Shown: in pieces, positions 22,895 to 31,924 of the stretch
How the letters are laid out: the number at the start of each line of letters is the position of its first letter
Position numbering within the stretch: the first letter of the stretch is position 1
IMG/VR virus record: IMGVR_UViG_3300010396_000017
Span: 1-46,302 of that record
Reading direction: 5' to 3' (one strand)
From: a virus
Length of the DNA: 46,302 nt
Program-made: the position numbers and the translations under genes
Notes under the pieces: model-generated
What the model saw: the letters and a program-made list of their open reading frames with translations, nothing else
Told to the model about the DNA's origin: nothing
The model's database searches: none

Positions 22895-23468
22895 TCCGGC
22901 AACCATCGGCGCAACCGCTACTGGCGCATCGGCCGCTGGTGGAATCCTCGGCTTCGTTGGCAACGTCTTCGGCGGCATCGCCTCGAAGCAGATGTACGAC
23001 TACCAGTCGGCGATTGCCCAATACAACTCCCAGATTGCCAAGGGCAACGAAGACTACGCCATCACCTCCGGCGAACAACAAGCTGCGACATCGGGCCTCC
23101 AAACCAGGTTCACAGCCGGGCAAACCGCATCCCGCTACGGCGCAGGCAACATCGCCGTAACCTCGGGCTCAGCCGCCGATGTTGCCAAGTCCATCCACGA
23201 TATCGGCGAGTTCAACCAGTCCACGATCCGCAACAACGCCGCCAGGGTCGCCTATGGCTACGCCACCGAAGCCGTCTCCGACACGGCCCAGTCGAACCTA
23301 TATAAGATGGCAGGTAACAACGCCTTGCTCTCCGGTACCATCAAGGGCTTCGGCTCCCTAGTCTCGGGCGCGACCTCAGTATCCTCCAAGTTCTTCCAAG
23401 GCAGTTCGGTCGGGCTTGGCGGAGGGTCCGTGGATGGCCTAGCCCTAGGCTCTGGCGGAGCTCCCTAA
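22887..23468 (+). CDS. Internal virion protein, gp14-like, 193 aa
   Basis: A hydrophobic N-terminal segment (GATATGASAAGGILGFVGNVFGGI) precedes an Ala/Gln/Asn-rich helical region (MYDYQSAIAQYNSQIAKGN, STIRNNAARVAYGYATEA). This is the pattern of gp14-like core proteins, which are ejected and form the outer-membrane part of the DNA channel. It overlaps its neighbours by 8 and 1 nt. Confidence 0.78.
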   Translation: MASPATIGATATGASAAGGILGFVGNVFGGIASKQMYDYQSAIAQYNSQIAKGNEDYAITSGEQQAATSGLQTRFTAGQTASRYGAGNIAVTSGSAADVAKSIHDIGEFNQSTIRNNAARVAYGYATEAVSDTAQSNLYKMAGNNALLSGTIKGFGSLVSGATSVSSKFFQGSSVGLGGGSVDGLALGSGGAP

Positions 23469-25648
23469 TGCCCCAGGTCCCTGACTACCGACCGGTCCCC
23501 AGTGTAAACCCAACCGAACAGGGCGCGCCGAGCCTTCGCGTCAACACGCCGCTTGATGCCTTCGGCGGCAACGTGGCTGGGGCCTTGGCCGGTCTAGGCA
23601 ACACCCTCGAACACTCCGGCGATGAACTATTTGCCCGCGCCGTTGCGTTGCAGCAACTCGACAACGAGACCGCAGCGAAGAACGCTGACGCAGGCTACAC
23701 TATCGAAGCCGGTAAGCTTCACGCAGAGTACTCCTCGCTGGAGGGCAAAGCCGCTGTCGATGCCTATCCCAAGTACCAGAAGGACCTTGAAGACACCCGC
23801 CAGCGCTTTCGATCTTCGCTATCGAACCCGATGGCCCAGAAGGTCTACGACGCCTCGTCGATGTCTTTCATGGCTCGGACGATCTTCAACGGCGCAGGAC
23901 ACGCGGCGACCGAGAACAAGAAATACGTTAACGGAACCAATGAAGGCCAGATCAAACTCGCCCAGACTTCGGCGGGGATGAACTGGAAGGACGACGACGC
24001 GTTCCAAGGCAACCTGGACACCATTCGCCACAACGCCGAGGCGGTAGCCATAGGCAAAGGCTGGTCCAAGCCCCAGGCTGATGCCTACACCGAGGACCAA
24101 GTCGCCCACGCCTGGATTGAACGCACGAAGGTCCGCGCGATCACCGATCCATTCGGCGCGCGGGAGATGTACAACCAGCACAAATCCGAGTACGGCGCCT
24201 ACCGGCCACAGGTCGAGGCCATGCTGGAGAGCCGCGAGGCTGCTGTTGGTTCGAAAGAAATCACGAACCAAATCTCAACCGGCGACTACTACCAACGGCT
24301 GGCCCAGAAGGAATCGTCCGGCAACGGCAATATCTTTGCCAAGGCTTCGACCTCGTCTGCCGAAGGCCTATACCAATTCACCAAAGGCACTTGGGCCCAA
24401 GTTCGCGCAGACCATCCTGAACTCGGCCTTCCTGCGTCGGTTGGCGAAGCCACGGCTAGCCAGCAAACCGCCGCCGCCAAAGCCTTTACCGAAGCCAATC
24501 GAGGCTCGCTGGAGCGTAGCGGAGTTGAAGCCTCACAGCCAAACCTCTACCTCGCCCACTTCCTTGGCGCAGGCTCGGCTGTCAAGTTCCTATACGGCAT
24601 GAAGGACGATCCGGGCCAGCCGGGGGTTAACCTCGTGACCCCAGCTACGGCCTCGGCCAACAAATCCATCTTCTACAACGCCGACGGGTCCCCGCGTTCG
24701 GCAGCCTCCGTCTATACCCGGCTGACCGCAGGCTTCGCTGGGCCTGGGCCGTTGACTGCCAACTCTGGCGCAGACTGGCTGGCCGGAGCCGAGAAGGCTG
24801 GCTCTGCCATTGCCCACGAGGTCGCGCCGGAGAATCCGCAGCTTGAGCAACAGGTCCTTGGCTCAATCCGCAATCGCTTCAACGTGATCCACGGCGCAGC
24901 CAAGCTAGCCGAACAGCAGGACCTCGTCAGCCTCCAGCAATACGTCAACGGCGGTGGAGACCCGGCCAAGGCTGTCACTGACTACCATCAGGTCCTCGAC
25001 AACCCGCAGCTGTCCGAAGTCTACCAACGCTTGCCCCCGGCGAAGCAACAGCAAATCCTCCGCCAGATCGACCAACAGGCCAAGGCCTCGCCACCTGACA
25101 CCCCGCAACGGGCCCAATCGTTGCAGCGATATCTCAACATGTCGGTTGAAGCCGGAGGTAAGCGCGATCAATTCATGCAACTAGACCCCGCCGATCTCTT
25201 AAATAAAGGAGAGATCACCAAAGCTGGCATGAATCAACTATACGCGAAACAACGCCAGATTGCTCAAGGTATTGCCAGCGACGCTAAACATACACAGCAC
25301 GCTATTTCACAATCACGTCAGTACTTAAAGGCCAACAACATCGATTTGGGCACAGAAGAATTTGCACAATTCGCCGGTGCTATGGAAGGATGGTTGAAGG
25401 AATACGAAGATAACAAGAAAGAACCGCCGAATGATCAGCAAATTCGGGACAAGGCAGCTGAGTTAACTACAACGATTAGCACCGGCTGGTTCTCATCGCG
25501 CTATAACTTCGCCCCTCCAAAAGAGTTCACAACTGAGTTCAAGGACGTGGTCAAGAAACGCCTTGGCCGTGAGCCCTCAGCCGAACAAATCTCCCGTGCC
25601 TACCAATACTCCCTCAGCCACCCGCAATGGCGCGAGGACCTTAAATGA
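23468..25648 (+). CDS. Internal virion protein with lytic transglycosylase domain, 726 aa
   Basis: Residues about 270-390 resemble a soluble lytic transglycosylase: YYQRLAQKESSGNG with a likely catalytic Glu near 281, then AEGLYQFTKGTW and NLYLAHFLGAGSA. The domain would open a hole in peptidoglycan during DNA entry. The flanking parts are long helices, as in T7 gp15-like core proteins. In T7 the transglycosylase sits on gp16, so the domain is placed differently here. A stretch around 25190-25500 is more A+T-rich than the rest. Confidence 0.82.
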   Translation: MPQVPDYRPVPSVNPTEQGAPSLRVNTPLDAFGGNVAGALAGLGNTLEHSGDELFARAVALQQLDNETAAKNADAGYTIEAGKLHAEYSSLEGKAAVDAYPKYQKDLEDTRQRFRSSLSNPMAQKVYDASSMSFMARTIFNGAGHAATENKKYVNGTNEGQIKLAQTSAGMNWKDDDAFQGNLDTIRHNAEAVAIGKGWSKPQADAYTEDQVAHAWIERTKVRAITDPFGAREMYNQHKSEYGAYRPQVEAMLESREAAVGSKEITNQISTGDYYQRLAQKESSGNGNIFAKASTSSAEGLYQFTKGTWAQVRADHPELGLPASVGEATASQQTAAAKAFTEANRGSLERSGVEASQPNLYLAHFLGAGSAVKFLYGMKDDPGQPGVNLVTPATASANKSIFYNADGSPRSAASVYTRLTAGFAGPGPLTANSGADWLAGAEKAGSAIAHEVAPENPQLEQQVLGSIRNRFNVIHGAAKLAEQQDLVSLQQYVNGGGDPAKAVTDYHQVLDNPQLSEVYQRLPPAKQQQILRQIDQQAKASPPDTPQRAQSLQRYLNMSVEAGGKRDQFMQLDPADLLNKGEITKAGMNQLYAKQRQIAQGIASDAKHTQHAISQSRQYLKANNIDLGTEEFAQFAGAMEGWLKEYEDNKKEPPNDQQIRDKAAELTTTISTGWFSSRYNFAPPKEFTTEFKDVVKKRLGREPSAEQISRAYQYSLSHPQWREDLK

Positions 25649-28600
25649 GCATCCTAGACGCAGCCGGGCTTTCGCAGCCTGAGGAACCGAAGGTCCCTGG
25701 CATCCTATCCGCAGCCGGCCTCGACCCTGCGACAGACCAAGCGACAGCGCGAGTCCAGACTTCGGCCGATGCCAACCCAGACCAAGCAGCGAAGTCGATC
25801 TCAATTGGCGATTCCCTCGGCGTGCCGCCTGCGGCTGTCAACCAAGACTTCAAGAACTTCGAGCGAATCCACGGGGTCCAGACCAATTCCGGCATCGTCA
25901 CCGACAACCCGGCGATTAAAGGCTATATCAACAACCATCCCCTCGCGGCCAGCGTCAGCAAGGATGACCTGCCTCAGCTAGACCGGGTTTCGCAATCTAT
26001 TGCTCAGGCCGCCGAGCCAAGTATTTGGCAGCGGATGTTTGAGGGAGCTAAAGCGGGTGCAGGCGAAGCCCCACTAGAACTATCCGCAGCCGATCGAAAG
26101 AACTTCCCAGCTTTTGCCAAGTTCTGGGACACGCTCCACCTAGACTCATATAAGTCCCCAGTTGGAGTTGCAAATGCTTTACTGCAAGCTCCTGGTGCCG
26201 CTGTCGGTGGCGTTGCAGCTGGGATTGGAGTCATTGCCGAACGCCTAGGGATGTCATCAGGCGACTCTGCTCGACTCGCGCGAGACCTTGGTATATGGGG
26301 CCAAGGTCTAATGATCGAATCTGGAGCAGCCGGTAGTGTCTATGAGTCCATGAAGCCATATATCCAATCGGGTAAGCCTCCCCCGGTTGGTCTACACCCA
26401 GACATCGATGCCATCAAGGCCGACCAAGCCAAGGCCGACGTAGACAATCTCCAGCAAGCCTTGGCCCAGTCCGAGGCGTCGAAGACCCGCGAACGCTCGC
26501 CGGACCTCTACGCTGACTTCGTTCGGCAGGTCACGGACGGGAAGATCGGGGTCTCGGCTGATGCAGTTCGGCAACTCTACGGTGACAAGGCTCCTGCGCC
26601 AGATGACGGCGTCCTCGGCTGGGTTCCGCGCATCCAAGAACAACTCACGGCTGCCGAAGCCACAGGCGGTGATGTTGAAATTCCAATCGCGGATTGGCTA
26701 GCGAAGGTTGATCCGAAGGTCGCGCAAGGGCTGAACGATTTCATTCGGACCCGTCCAGAGGGGGTTACGCTTAGCGAAGCGCAGGTTGAGTCCAAGACTG
26801 GGACTTCGGCAGTCGATCCGGCTACGGCTGTACGCGAAGCCAATGCCTTACCTCGGCCGATGGATGAACGCGAGGTCTTCGAACGCGCCAACGCCATTGG
26901 CATGACGCAGGACCAATACGCCCGATATCTCCGGCTGATCGAAAAGCAACGCGGCGAAGACGAGGCCTACCAACTTCGCAAGCTAACCGAAGCCGAGCGC
27001 AAGCGGCAGACAGCCGAATGGAACGACAACGCCCGCGAAGTCCGCTCGGCTGTTGTCGAAGAATTCAACTCCCGGCCGGAGTTCGCGGCCGACGCTGCGC
27101 TCCGAGCCGACAAGGTCAAGCTCCAAACCTCGGCCGTCCCTGAGGAACTCCGCCCGGCCCTGCGTCAGTTCCTGTCCAAAGACGGCATCCACCCGGACGA
27201 ACTGGCCTCGGCCTATGGCTATCAGACCGGTTCCGAACTCGTCTCGGGCTTGGCCGAACTCAACGAGGCGCGGAAAGCAACTGGCAAGAACCCCGAAGCC
27301 TTCCGTCGAAGCCTACTCGACGCCGAGGTCAACCGGCGAATGGAAGCGGCCTATGGCCCGTTGTCGGAGAACATCATCGAGGCCGCGAAGGAGCAGGTCC
27401 TAACTGGGACTCAGCTGGACCTGTTGCACGAGGAAACCCTAGCCCTTGGCGCTCGTGCTGGTGCTGAACTCCCCCTACCCAAGGCCACCCTCCAACGCCA
27501 AGTCCGCGAAGCCTTTGGCCAAAAGACGCTGGGCGAAATCTCCTCCGACCGGCTCCTAGCCGATGCTGGCCGCGCAGGCCGACAGGCCGAACTCGCCCTC
27601 CTAAAAGGAGACGCCGTTGAAGCCTTCCGACAGAAGCAACGCCAGTACTACGCCACAATCATGGCGCGGGAAGCGAAGGAACTCGAGGCGCAGGTTGAGC
27701 GATTCAATAAACTCGCCAAGCAATTCTCGGCCCGCGAGATCAAGTCGGTTGACCAAGATTATAGTAACTGGATTCATGATATTCTTCTGCGTATTGGGCG
27801 CTCTGTTAAGCGCAGCATTCAGGACTTGGCTGGGGCAATAGAGCGAAGCGAACATAAGACGCTGGAGGACTTCGTGGCCTACAAAGAGGGCCACGACATG
27901 CGGGAGCTCCCGGTTGCCGAATTCCTGATGAACCCAGAGTTCCGCAAGAGCTTCGATGATCTCTCGGCCGACGAGTTCCGGGCCCTCAACGACTCGGTCA
28001 AAGCCTTGGCAAAGAACGGCCGAGACGAGAAGAAGGCCACCAAGGCTGGCGAGGAAGCGGACCTAGACGAAGTCCGCAACCAGATGATTAAATCCCTCCG
28101 AACATTCGCAGAGAAACACTATGATGCTGCTGGCGGTCGATGGTTGGGACCACTTCCTCCACGTCTGGCAAAGCCCCTCCGGACATATTTGGTTTTACAC
28201 CTCCAACTTGAATCGCTATTCAACCGATGGGATCGAGGAGACCCCAAAGGTGTATTCACCCAATACATTGTTAGAGAACTGGCAACCGCTGCGAACTACG
28301 AAGCCGCATTAGAACGGGAATTCTCTGGCTACCTACGGGCCCTAGCTGACAAAGCCGACCTACGCGAACGCATTCCGGCTGGGCCATTCAAGAACCCGAT
28401 CAATCCGGAGGACCCATTCCCGCTTACGCGAAAGAACCTGCGGGCGATTTTGCTCAACGCGGGCAACGCCAGCAACATGGACAAGCTGGCTCGGGGCTAC
28501 AAGACAACGCCAGAGGCAATCCGGGCTTGGCTTGACCAGCACGCGACCAAAGAGGATTGGCAATGGGCACAAGGCATCGGTGATATCTTCGCCAAGATCA

Positions 28601-30156
28601 AGGCCAAGGCCGATGTCATGTACGAGAACCTGTCTGGCGTGGCTCCTGAGCCTGTTCCAATCGATCCCATCGATACCCCGTATGGTCAACAGGCTGGCTG
28701 GTACTATCCCGTCATCTATCATCCGGTCTTTGAGGGCGCCTCGCGCAAGCTGATGGGCCGTGATCCGCTTGAGCAGGACAACTACCATCGGGCAACAACC
28801 CCGGCTGGGTACACCAAGTCCCGCACGGGTTATGCCGCTCCGCTTGCGCTAGACCTCGACATGATGCCGGTTCGGATGCGGCAGATGCTTCATGACATCG
28901 CGTTCCGGACGCCTGTTATTCAGGCTGGGAAGATATTCTACGATCCAAGCATACGCGCGGCGATTACAAAGCACTTCGGTACCGAATACCGAGAGATGCT
29001 GATCCCATACCTCCGCGATGTTGCCAACGCAGCCAACTACCGAAGCGATGCACAATGGGTGGGCACCCAGGTGTCGGAGTTCCTGCGCCAGAACATCATT
29101 GCGACACTAATCGGCCTAAACCCAGGCACAGTCCTCAAGCACGGCCCGACCGCTGCGATCAACTCAGTGTCCGAAGTCGGGGCGATGAATTTCCTCCGAG
29201 CAGCTAAGGGCCTAATGTCGATCAATGCTGAGACCGGCGAGACCAACTGGGCCTTCGCCATGCGGAACTCGGAGGAACTCCAGCGCAGGCATCGGCATTA
29301 CAACGAGACCTTAGGCGGCGCTCAGCAGAAGGTGATGGGCGAGGAGTCGCTGCGAGATCAAATCATCAAGTTCGGATCGACCCCGGTTGCCATCTCGGAC
29401 CTCCTATCCGCCGTCCCAACTTGGATGGCGAAGTACGAAGATGCAATGCGATCCGGCGAAGACCACGGCACGGCGGTGTTCGAAGCTGATCGGTCCGTTC
29501 GGCGCGCCCACGGATCATCCGTCATTACCAATCGGCCAGCCGTGATGCGACAAGGGCCGATGATGTCTTGGCTAGCCTCAGTCTATGGGTTCTTTAGCCA
29601 CATCATGAATCGCCAGTACGAGCTTGTGTGGAAAGCTGGCGATGCCCTGGGGATGATCAAGGAAGGGAACGCAGCCGAAGGCGCGAAGCAACTGGCTGGG
29701 GCTACAGCTGGGCTGTTCTCCTACGTGATCTTCCCAGCGTTGATCGAGGAACTCGTTACTCCGATGTCGAATGACCAGCATGAGTCGTGGGGGAAGAAGG
29801 CTGCGAAAGGCTTGGCCTATACCGTCTCAGCCAGCTGGATCGGTATCCGCGACGTGATCTCAGCAATGTTGATGGGTCGTGATCCGGCAACTGGGCTTCT
29901 GACAACAACAGCCAAGGCCGCAACGGACTTCGCGCGAGACCTGTCTAAAGACCGGCCGTTCTCGAAGCAACACGCAGGGAATATTATCCAACACGGAGCC
30001 ACCATGATCGGCGCGGCCACCGGCCTAGTCAATGCCCAAGTTGGCCGGACTGGCAAGTTTATCTACAACTACGCCACTGGCCAAGAACATCCACACGGTC
30101 TATGGCAATGGCTACATGGGCTGAGATTTGGAACAACAAAGGAGCGAAAGCGATGA
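25645..30156 (+). CDS. Large internal (ejection) protein, gp16-like, 1503 aa
   Basis: This is a very long, mostly helical protein typical of the largest podoviral ejection protein. No protease or transglycosylase motif is visible. The first 450 residues are charged and modular, residues about 690-860 are coiled-coil-rich, and the last 600 contain hydrophobic helices (QLAGATAGLFSYVIFPALIEEL, YTVSASWIGIRDVISAML) that could insert in the inner membrane. The middle resembles large polyvalent protein modules. It is expected to leave the capsid first and build the trans-envelope channel. It overlaps the previous gene by 4 nt. Confidence 0.85.
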   Translation: MSILDAAGLSQPEEPKVPGILSAAGLDPATDQATARVQTSADANPDQAAKSISIGDSLGVPPAAVNQDFKNFERIHGVQTNSGIVTDNPAIKGYINNHPLAASVSKDDLPQLDRVSQSIAQAAEPSIWQRMFEGAKAGAGEAPLELSAADRKNFPAFAKFWDTLHLDSYKSPVGVANALLQAPGAAVGGVAAGIGVIAERLGMSSGDSARLARDLGIWGQGLMIESGAAGSVYESMKPYIQSGKPPPVGLHPDIDAIKADQAKADVDNLQQALAQSEASKTRERSPDLYADFVRQVTDGKIGVSADAVRQLYGDKAPAPDDGVLGWVPRIQEQLTAAEATGGDVEIPIADWLAKVDPKVAQGLNDFIRTRPEGVTLSEAQVESKTGTSAVDPATAVREANALPRPMDEREVFERANAIGMTQDQYARYLRLIEKQRGEDEAYQLRKLTEAERKRQTAEWNDNAREVRSAVVEEFNSRPEFAADAALRADKVKLQTSAVPEELRPALRQFLSKDGIHPDELASAYGYQTGSELVSGLAELNEARKATGKNPEAFRRSLLDAEVNRRMEAAYGPLSENIIEAAKEQVLTGTQLDLLHEETLALGARAGAELPLPKATLQRQVREAFGQKTLGEISSDRLLADAGRAGRQAELALLKGDAVEAFRQKQRQYYATIMAREAKELEAQVERFNKLAKQFSAREIKSVDQDYSNWIHDILLRIGRSVKRSIQDLAGAIERSEHKTLEDFVAYKEGHDMRELPVAEFLMNPEFRKSFDDLSADEFRALNDSVKALAKNGRDEKKATKAGEEADLDEVRNQMIKSLRTFAEKHYDAAGGRWLGPLPPRLAKPLRTYLVLHLQLESLFNRWDRGDPKGVFTQYIVRELATAANYEAALEREFSGYLRALADKADLRERIPAGPFKNPINPEDPFPLTRKNLRAILLNAGNASNMDKLARGYKTTPEAIRAWLDQHATKEDWQWAQGIGDIFAKIKAKADVMYENLSGVAPEPVPIDPIDTPYGQQAGWYYPVIYHPVFEGASRKLMGRDPLEQDNYHRATTPAGYTKSRTGYAAPLALDLDMMPVRMRQMLHDIAFRTPVIQAGKIFYDPSIRAAITKHFGTEYREMLIPYLRDVANAANYRSDAQWVGTQVSEFLRQNIIATLIGLNPGTVLKHGPTAAINSVSEVGAMNFLRAAKGLMSINAETGETNWAFAMRNSEELQRRHRHYNETLGGAQQKVMGEESLRDQIIKFGSTPVAISDLLSAVPTWMAKYEDAMRSGEDHGTAVFEADRSVRRAHGSSVITNRPAVMRQGPMMSWLASVYGFFSHIMNRQYELVWKAGDALGMIKEGNAAEGAKQLAGATAGLFSYVIFPALIEELVTPMSNDQHESWGKKAAKGLAYTVSASWIGIRDVISAMLMGRDPATGLLTTTAKAATDFARDLSKDRPFSKQHAGNIIQHGATMIGAATGLVNAQVGRTGKFIYNYATGQEHPHGLWQWLHGLRFGTTKERKR

Positions 30157-30653
30157 AAGAACCGAGTTGGTACACCTGGGCTCAGAAGGAGCTTGGGCAA
30201 AAGGAAGAACCGGAGAACCGAGGGCCGGTCGTCCGGCGATACATCGCGACGGGCAAATGCGGAGCCGAAGGCGATCCGTGGTGTGCGATCTTCGTCAACG
30301 CCGCGTTGGAGTCCCAGGGCATTCGCGGGACCCGGTCGCCGAGTAGCCAGAGCTTCACCCACGATTCGCATTTTGTTCGTATCAACGGGCCAGCCCTTGG
30401 CTGCATCGTTGTGTTCTGGCGCATCTCGCCGCATTCCGGCTTGGGCCACGTTGGCTTCTACTGCTCAGAGACCGCCGGGTACATCGAGACCCTGGGTGGC
30501 AACGAACAGGACGCGGTTCGCCGAGAGCTCTTGGCCAAAAAGGGCACCCACTTCGGCCTCGTCGGATTCTACTGGCCCAAGGACATACCGATGCCACTGA
30601 CTGGGCCAATCTTCCACACTGGAACTGTAGAACAAGGAGGTAAAGTGACATGA
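30153..30653 (+). CDS. Endolysin, NlpC/P60- or CHAP-type, 166 aa
   Basis: This cysteine peptidase fold belongs to the TIGR02594-like group: PWCAIFVNAAL carries the catalytic Cys (about residue 44), GLGHVGFY the His (about residue 104), and the LGGNEQDAV segment follows. It should cut peptidoglycan peptides at lysis. There is no signal sequence, so release needs a holin, consistent with the next gene. ATG 30153 overlaps the previous stop by 4 nt; a longer frame upstream lies in the ejection protein. Confidence 0.85.
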   Translation: MKEPSWYTWAQKELGQKEEPENRGPVVRRYIATGKCGAEGDPWCAIFVNAALESQGIRGTRSPSSQSFTHDSHFVRINGPALGCIVVFWRISPHSGLGHVGFYCSETAGYIETLGGNEQDAVRRELLAKKGTHFGLVGFYWPKDIPMPLTGPIFHTGTVEQGGKVT

Positions 30654-30952
30654 CTTCGGAACAAATCCAGCAATGGATTCGGATTGTGATCTACGCCATC
30701 GCTGGCGCGGTGGTGCAACATGGCTTTGCCAACGAGGCTGTGGCGCAGCAGGCGGCAGGCTTCGCGGTCCTCCTTGCCAACGGCGCGTGGACTGTGTATG
30801 GCAACCGCTTCGTCGCTAGGTTGAACGAGTTGGTAAAGTCAGGGCAGGTGAAGGGCGTTGTCACAACGCCTGAAATGGCCCAGGCCACGCCCAGCGACAA
30901 GATCGTTGCCTCGGTTCAAGACCTTCCACCCGCAGCCAAGCTGCCGCAATAG
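30650..30952 (+). CDS. Putative holin (Pam3-gp28-like), 100 aa
   Basis: Residues about 10-50 hold one or two hydrophobic helices (IRIVIYAIAGAVVQHGF, AAGFAVLLANGAWTVYGN) followed by a charged tail, as in the Pam3-gp28 type of putative holin. Its place directly after the endolysin (4-nt overlap) supports control of lysis timing. Confidence 0.7.
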   Translation: MTSEQIQQWIRIVIYAIAGAVVQHGFANEAVAQQAAGFAVLLANGAWTVYGNRFVARLNELVKSGQVKGVVTTPEMAQATPSDKIVASVQDLPPAAKLPQ

Positions 30953-30960
30953 GAGACGAC

Positions 30961-31347
30961 ATGAAGAAGCTTATCATTCTATTGGCCTTGGTCCTACCCC
31001 TAGGGGCCTGCGCCAATAGCCAACTCGGCCAGTTTCTGACCACGGGCGTTGCCAACCCGGTGACTAAACAGGGCCTGTACGACTTTGAGAACGGCATGAT
31101 CCTGGCCTTCGCCGGGCTCAATGTGTACAAGAAATCCTGCATCGCCGGGGCCATCCCAGCCGGGTGTCGCGATGTGATCGTCAAGCTCCAAGCCTACACG
31201 CGGCAAATCCCGGCTGAACTCAAGGTGGTCCGTGGCTATGTCAAGAACAACGACACAGTCAATGCCCAGCTGGCCTGGGCCACCCTCAACGACCTCATGA
31301 CCAACTTCAAGGCCCAAGCGGCCGCCAACGGTGTACAGGTGCAGTGA
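30961..31347 (+). CDS. Lipoprotein in the lysis cassette, 128 aa
   Basis: A type II signal peptide (MKKLIILLALVLPLGAC) ends in the lipobox LGAC at residues 14-17. The mature part is helical with two more cysteines (KSCIAG, AGCRD). Location after holin and endolysin suggests an outer-membrane-anchored lysis factor such as an o-spanin, but it is longer than most and no inner-membrane partner with a matching design is clear. It could also be a superinfection-exclusion lipoprotein. Confidence 0.72.
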   Translation: MKKLIILLALVLPLGACANSQLGQFLTTGVANPVTKQGLYDFENGMILAFAGLNVYKKSCIAGAIPAGCRDVIVKLQAYTRQIPAELKVVRGYVKNNDTVNAQLAWATLNDLMTNFKAQAAANGVQVQ

Positions 31348-31568
31348 TGGATGTAGCAGCAGTTCTGGCCCTTATCGCTAAGGGCATCTCCGTAGCCGAG
31401 GCCATTGTGCAGGTTGGTGGTGAAGCCGTTCCAGCGTTCCAGGCCATCAAAGCCCTAATCACCGGCGCGCAGCAGGGCACGTTGACTGATGACCAGCTGA
31501 CCCAGACCGAGGCCTTGCTAGATCAGATGATCGCGGATTTCAACCTCGATCTCCCACCCGCTGCATAA
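31347..31568 (+). CDS. Small hypothetical protein, 73 aa
   Basis: The peptide has an N-terminal hydrophobic helix (VAAVLALIAKGISVAEAIVQ) and an amphipathic C-terminal helix. ATG 31347 overlaps the previous stop by 1 nt. It may be a membrane-associated partner in lysis. No family recognised. Confidence 0.62.
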   Translation: MDVAAVLALIAKGISVAEAIVQVGGEAVPAFQAIKALITGAQQGTLTDDQLTQTEALLDQMIADFNLDLPPAA

Positions 31569-31585
31569 CGAACGAGGTCGAGGTA

Positions 31586-31924
31586 ATGCCGCATGAAATT
31601 CCCGAACGCACTACCTCGACCTTACTTCTAGATATAATGCAGCAACTATCGGATGTGAACTCGCGGATGAATGTCGCGGACGAGCAACGCATTCGGATCA
31701 TGAAGACCGTCGACAAGATCGAGCAGAAGACCGAGATCATTCCGGTTTTAGAAGAGCGCCTAGATGCGATCGAGCCGGAGATGACGAAGTCGAGGGAGTT
31801 CCGCCTTAAGATTGAAGGCGGAGCGGTTCTGGCCCGCGGCTTCTGGCTGGTTGGCGGAGGCTTGGCTTTCTTCCTACTCCAACACGTCTGGGATTTCTTA
31901 ACTAAATTTCCGTCCCAGCGCTAG
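31586..31924 (+). CDS. Coiled-coil protein with C-terminal membrane helix, 112 aa
   Basis: Residues 10-75 form a coiled coil (LLLDIMQQLSDVNSRM, VDKIEQKTEIIPVLEERL). One transmembrane helix lies at about 82-103 (GFWLVGGGLAFFLLQHVW). This topology fits a small lysis accessory or a holin-like protein. GAGGT precedes the ATG. Its last 23 nt overlap the end of the convergent leftward ATPase gene. Confidence 0.7.
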   Translation: MPHEIPERTTSTLLLDIMQQLSDVNSRMNVADEQRIRIMKTVDKIEQKTEIIPVLEERLDAIEPEMTKSREFRLKIEGGAVLARGFWLVGGGLAFFLLQHVWDFLTKFPSQR

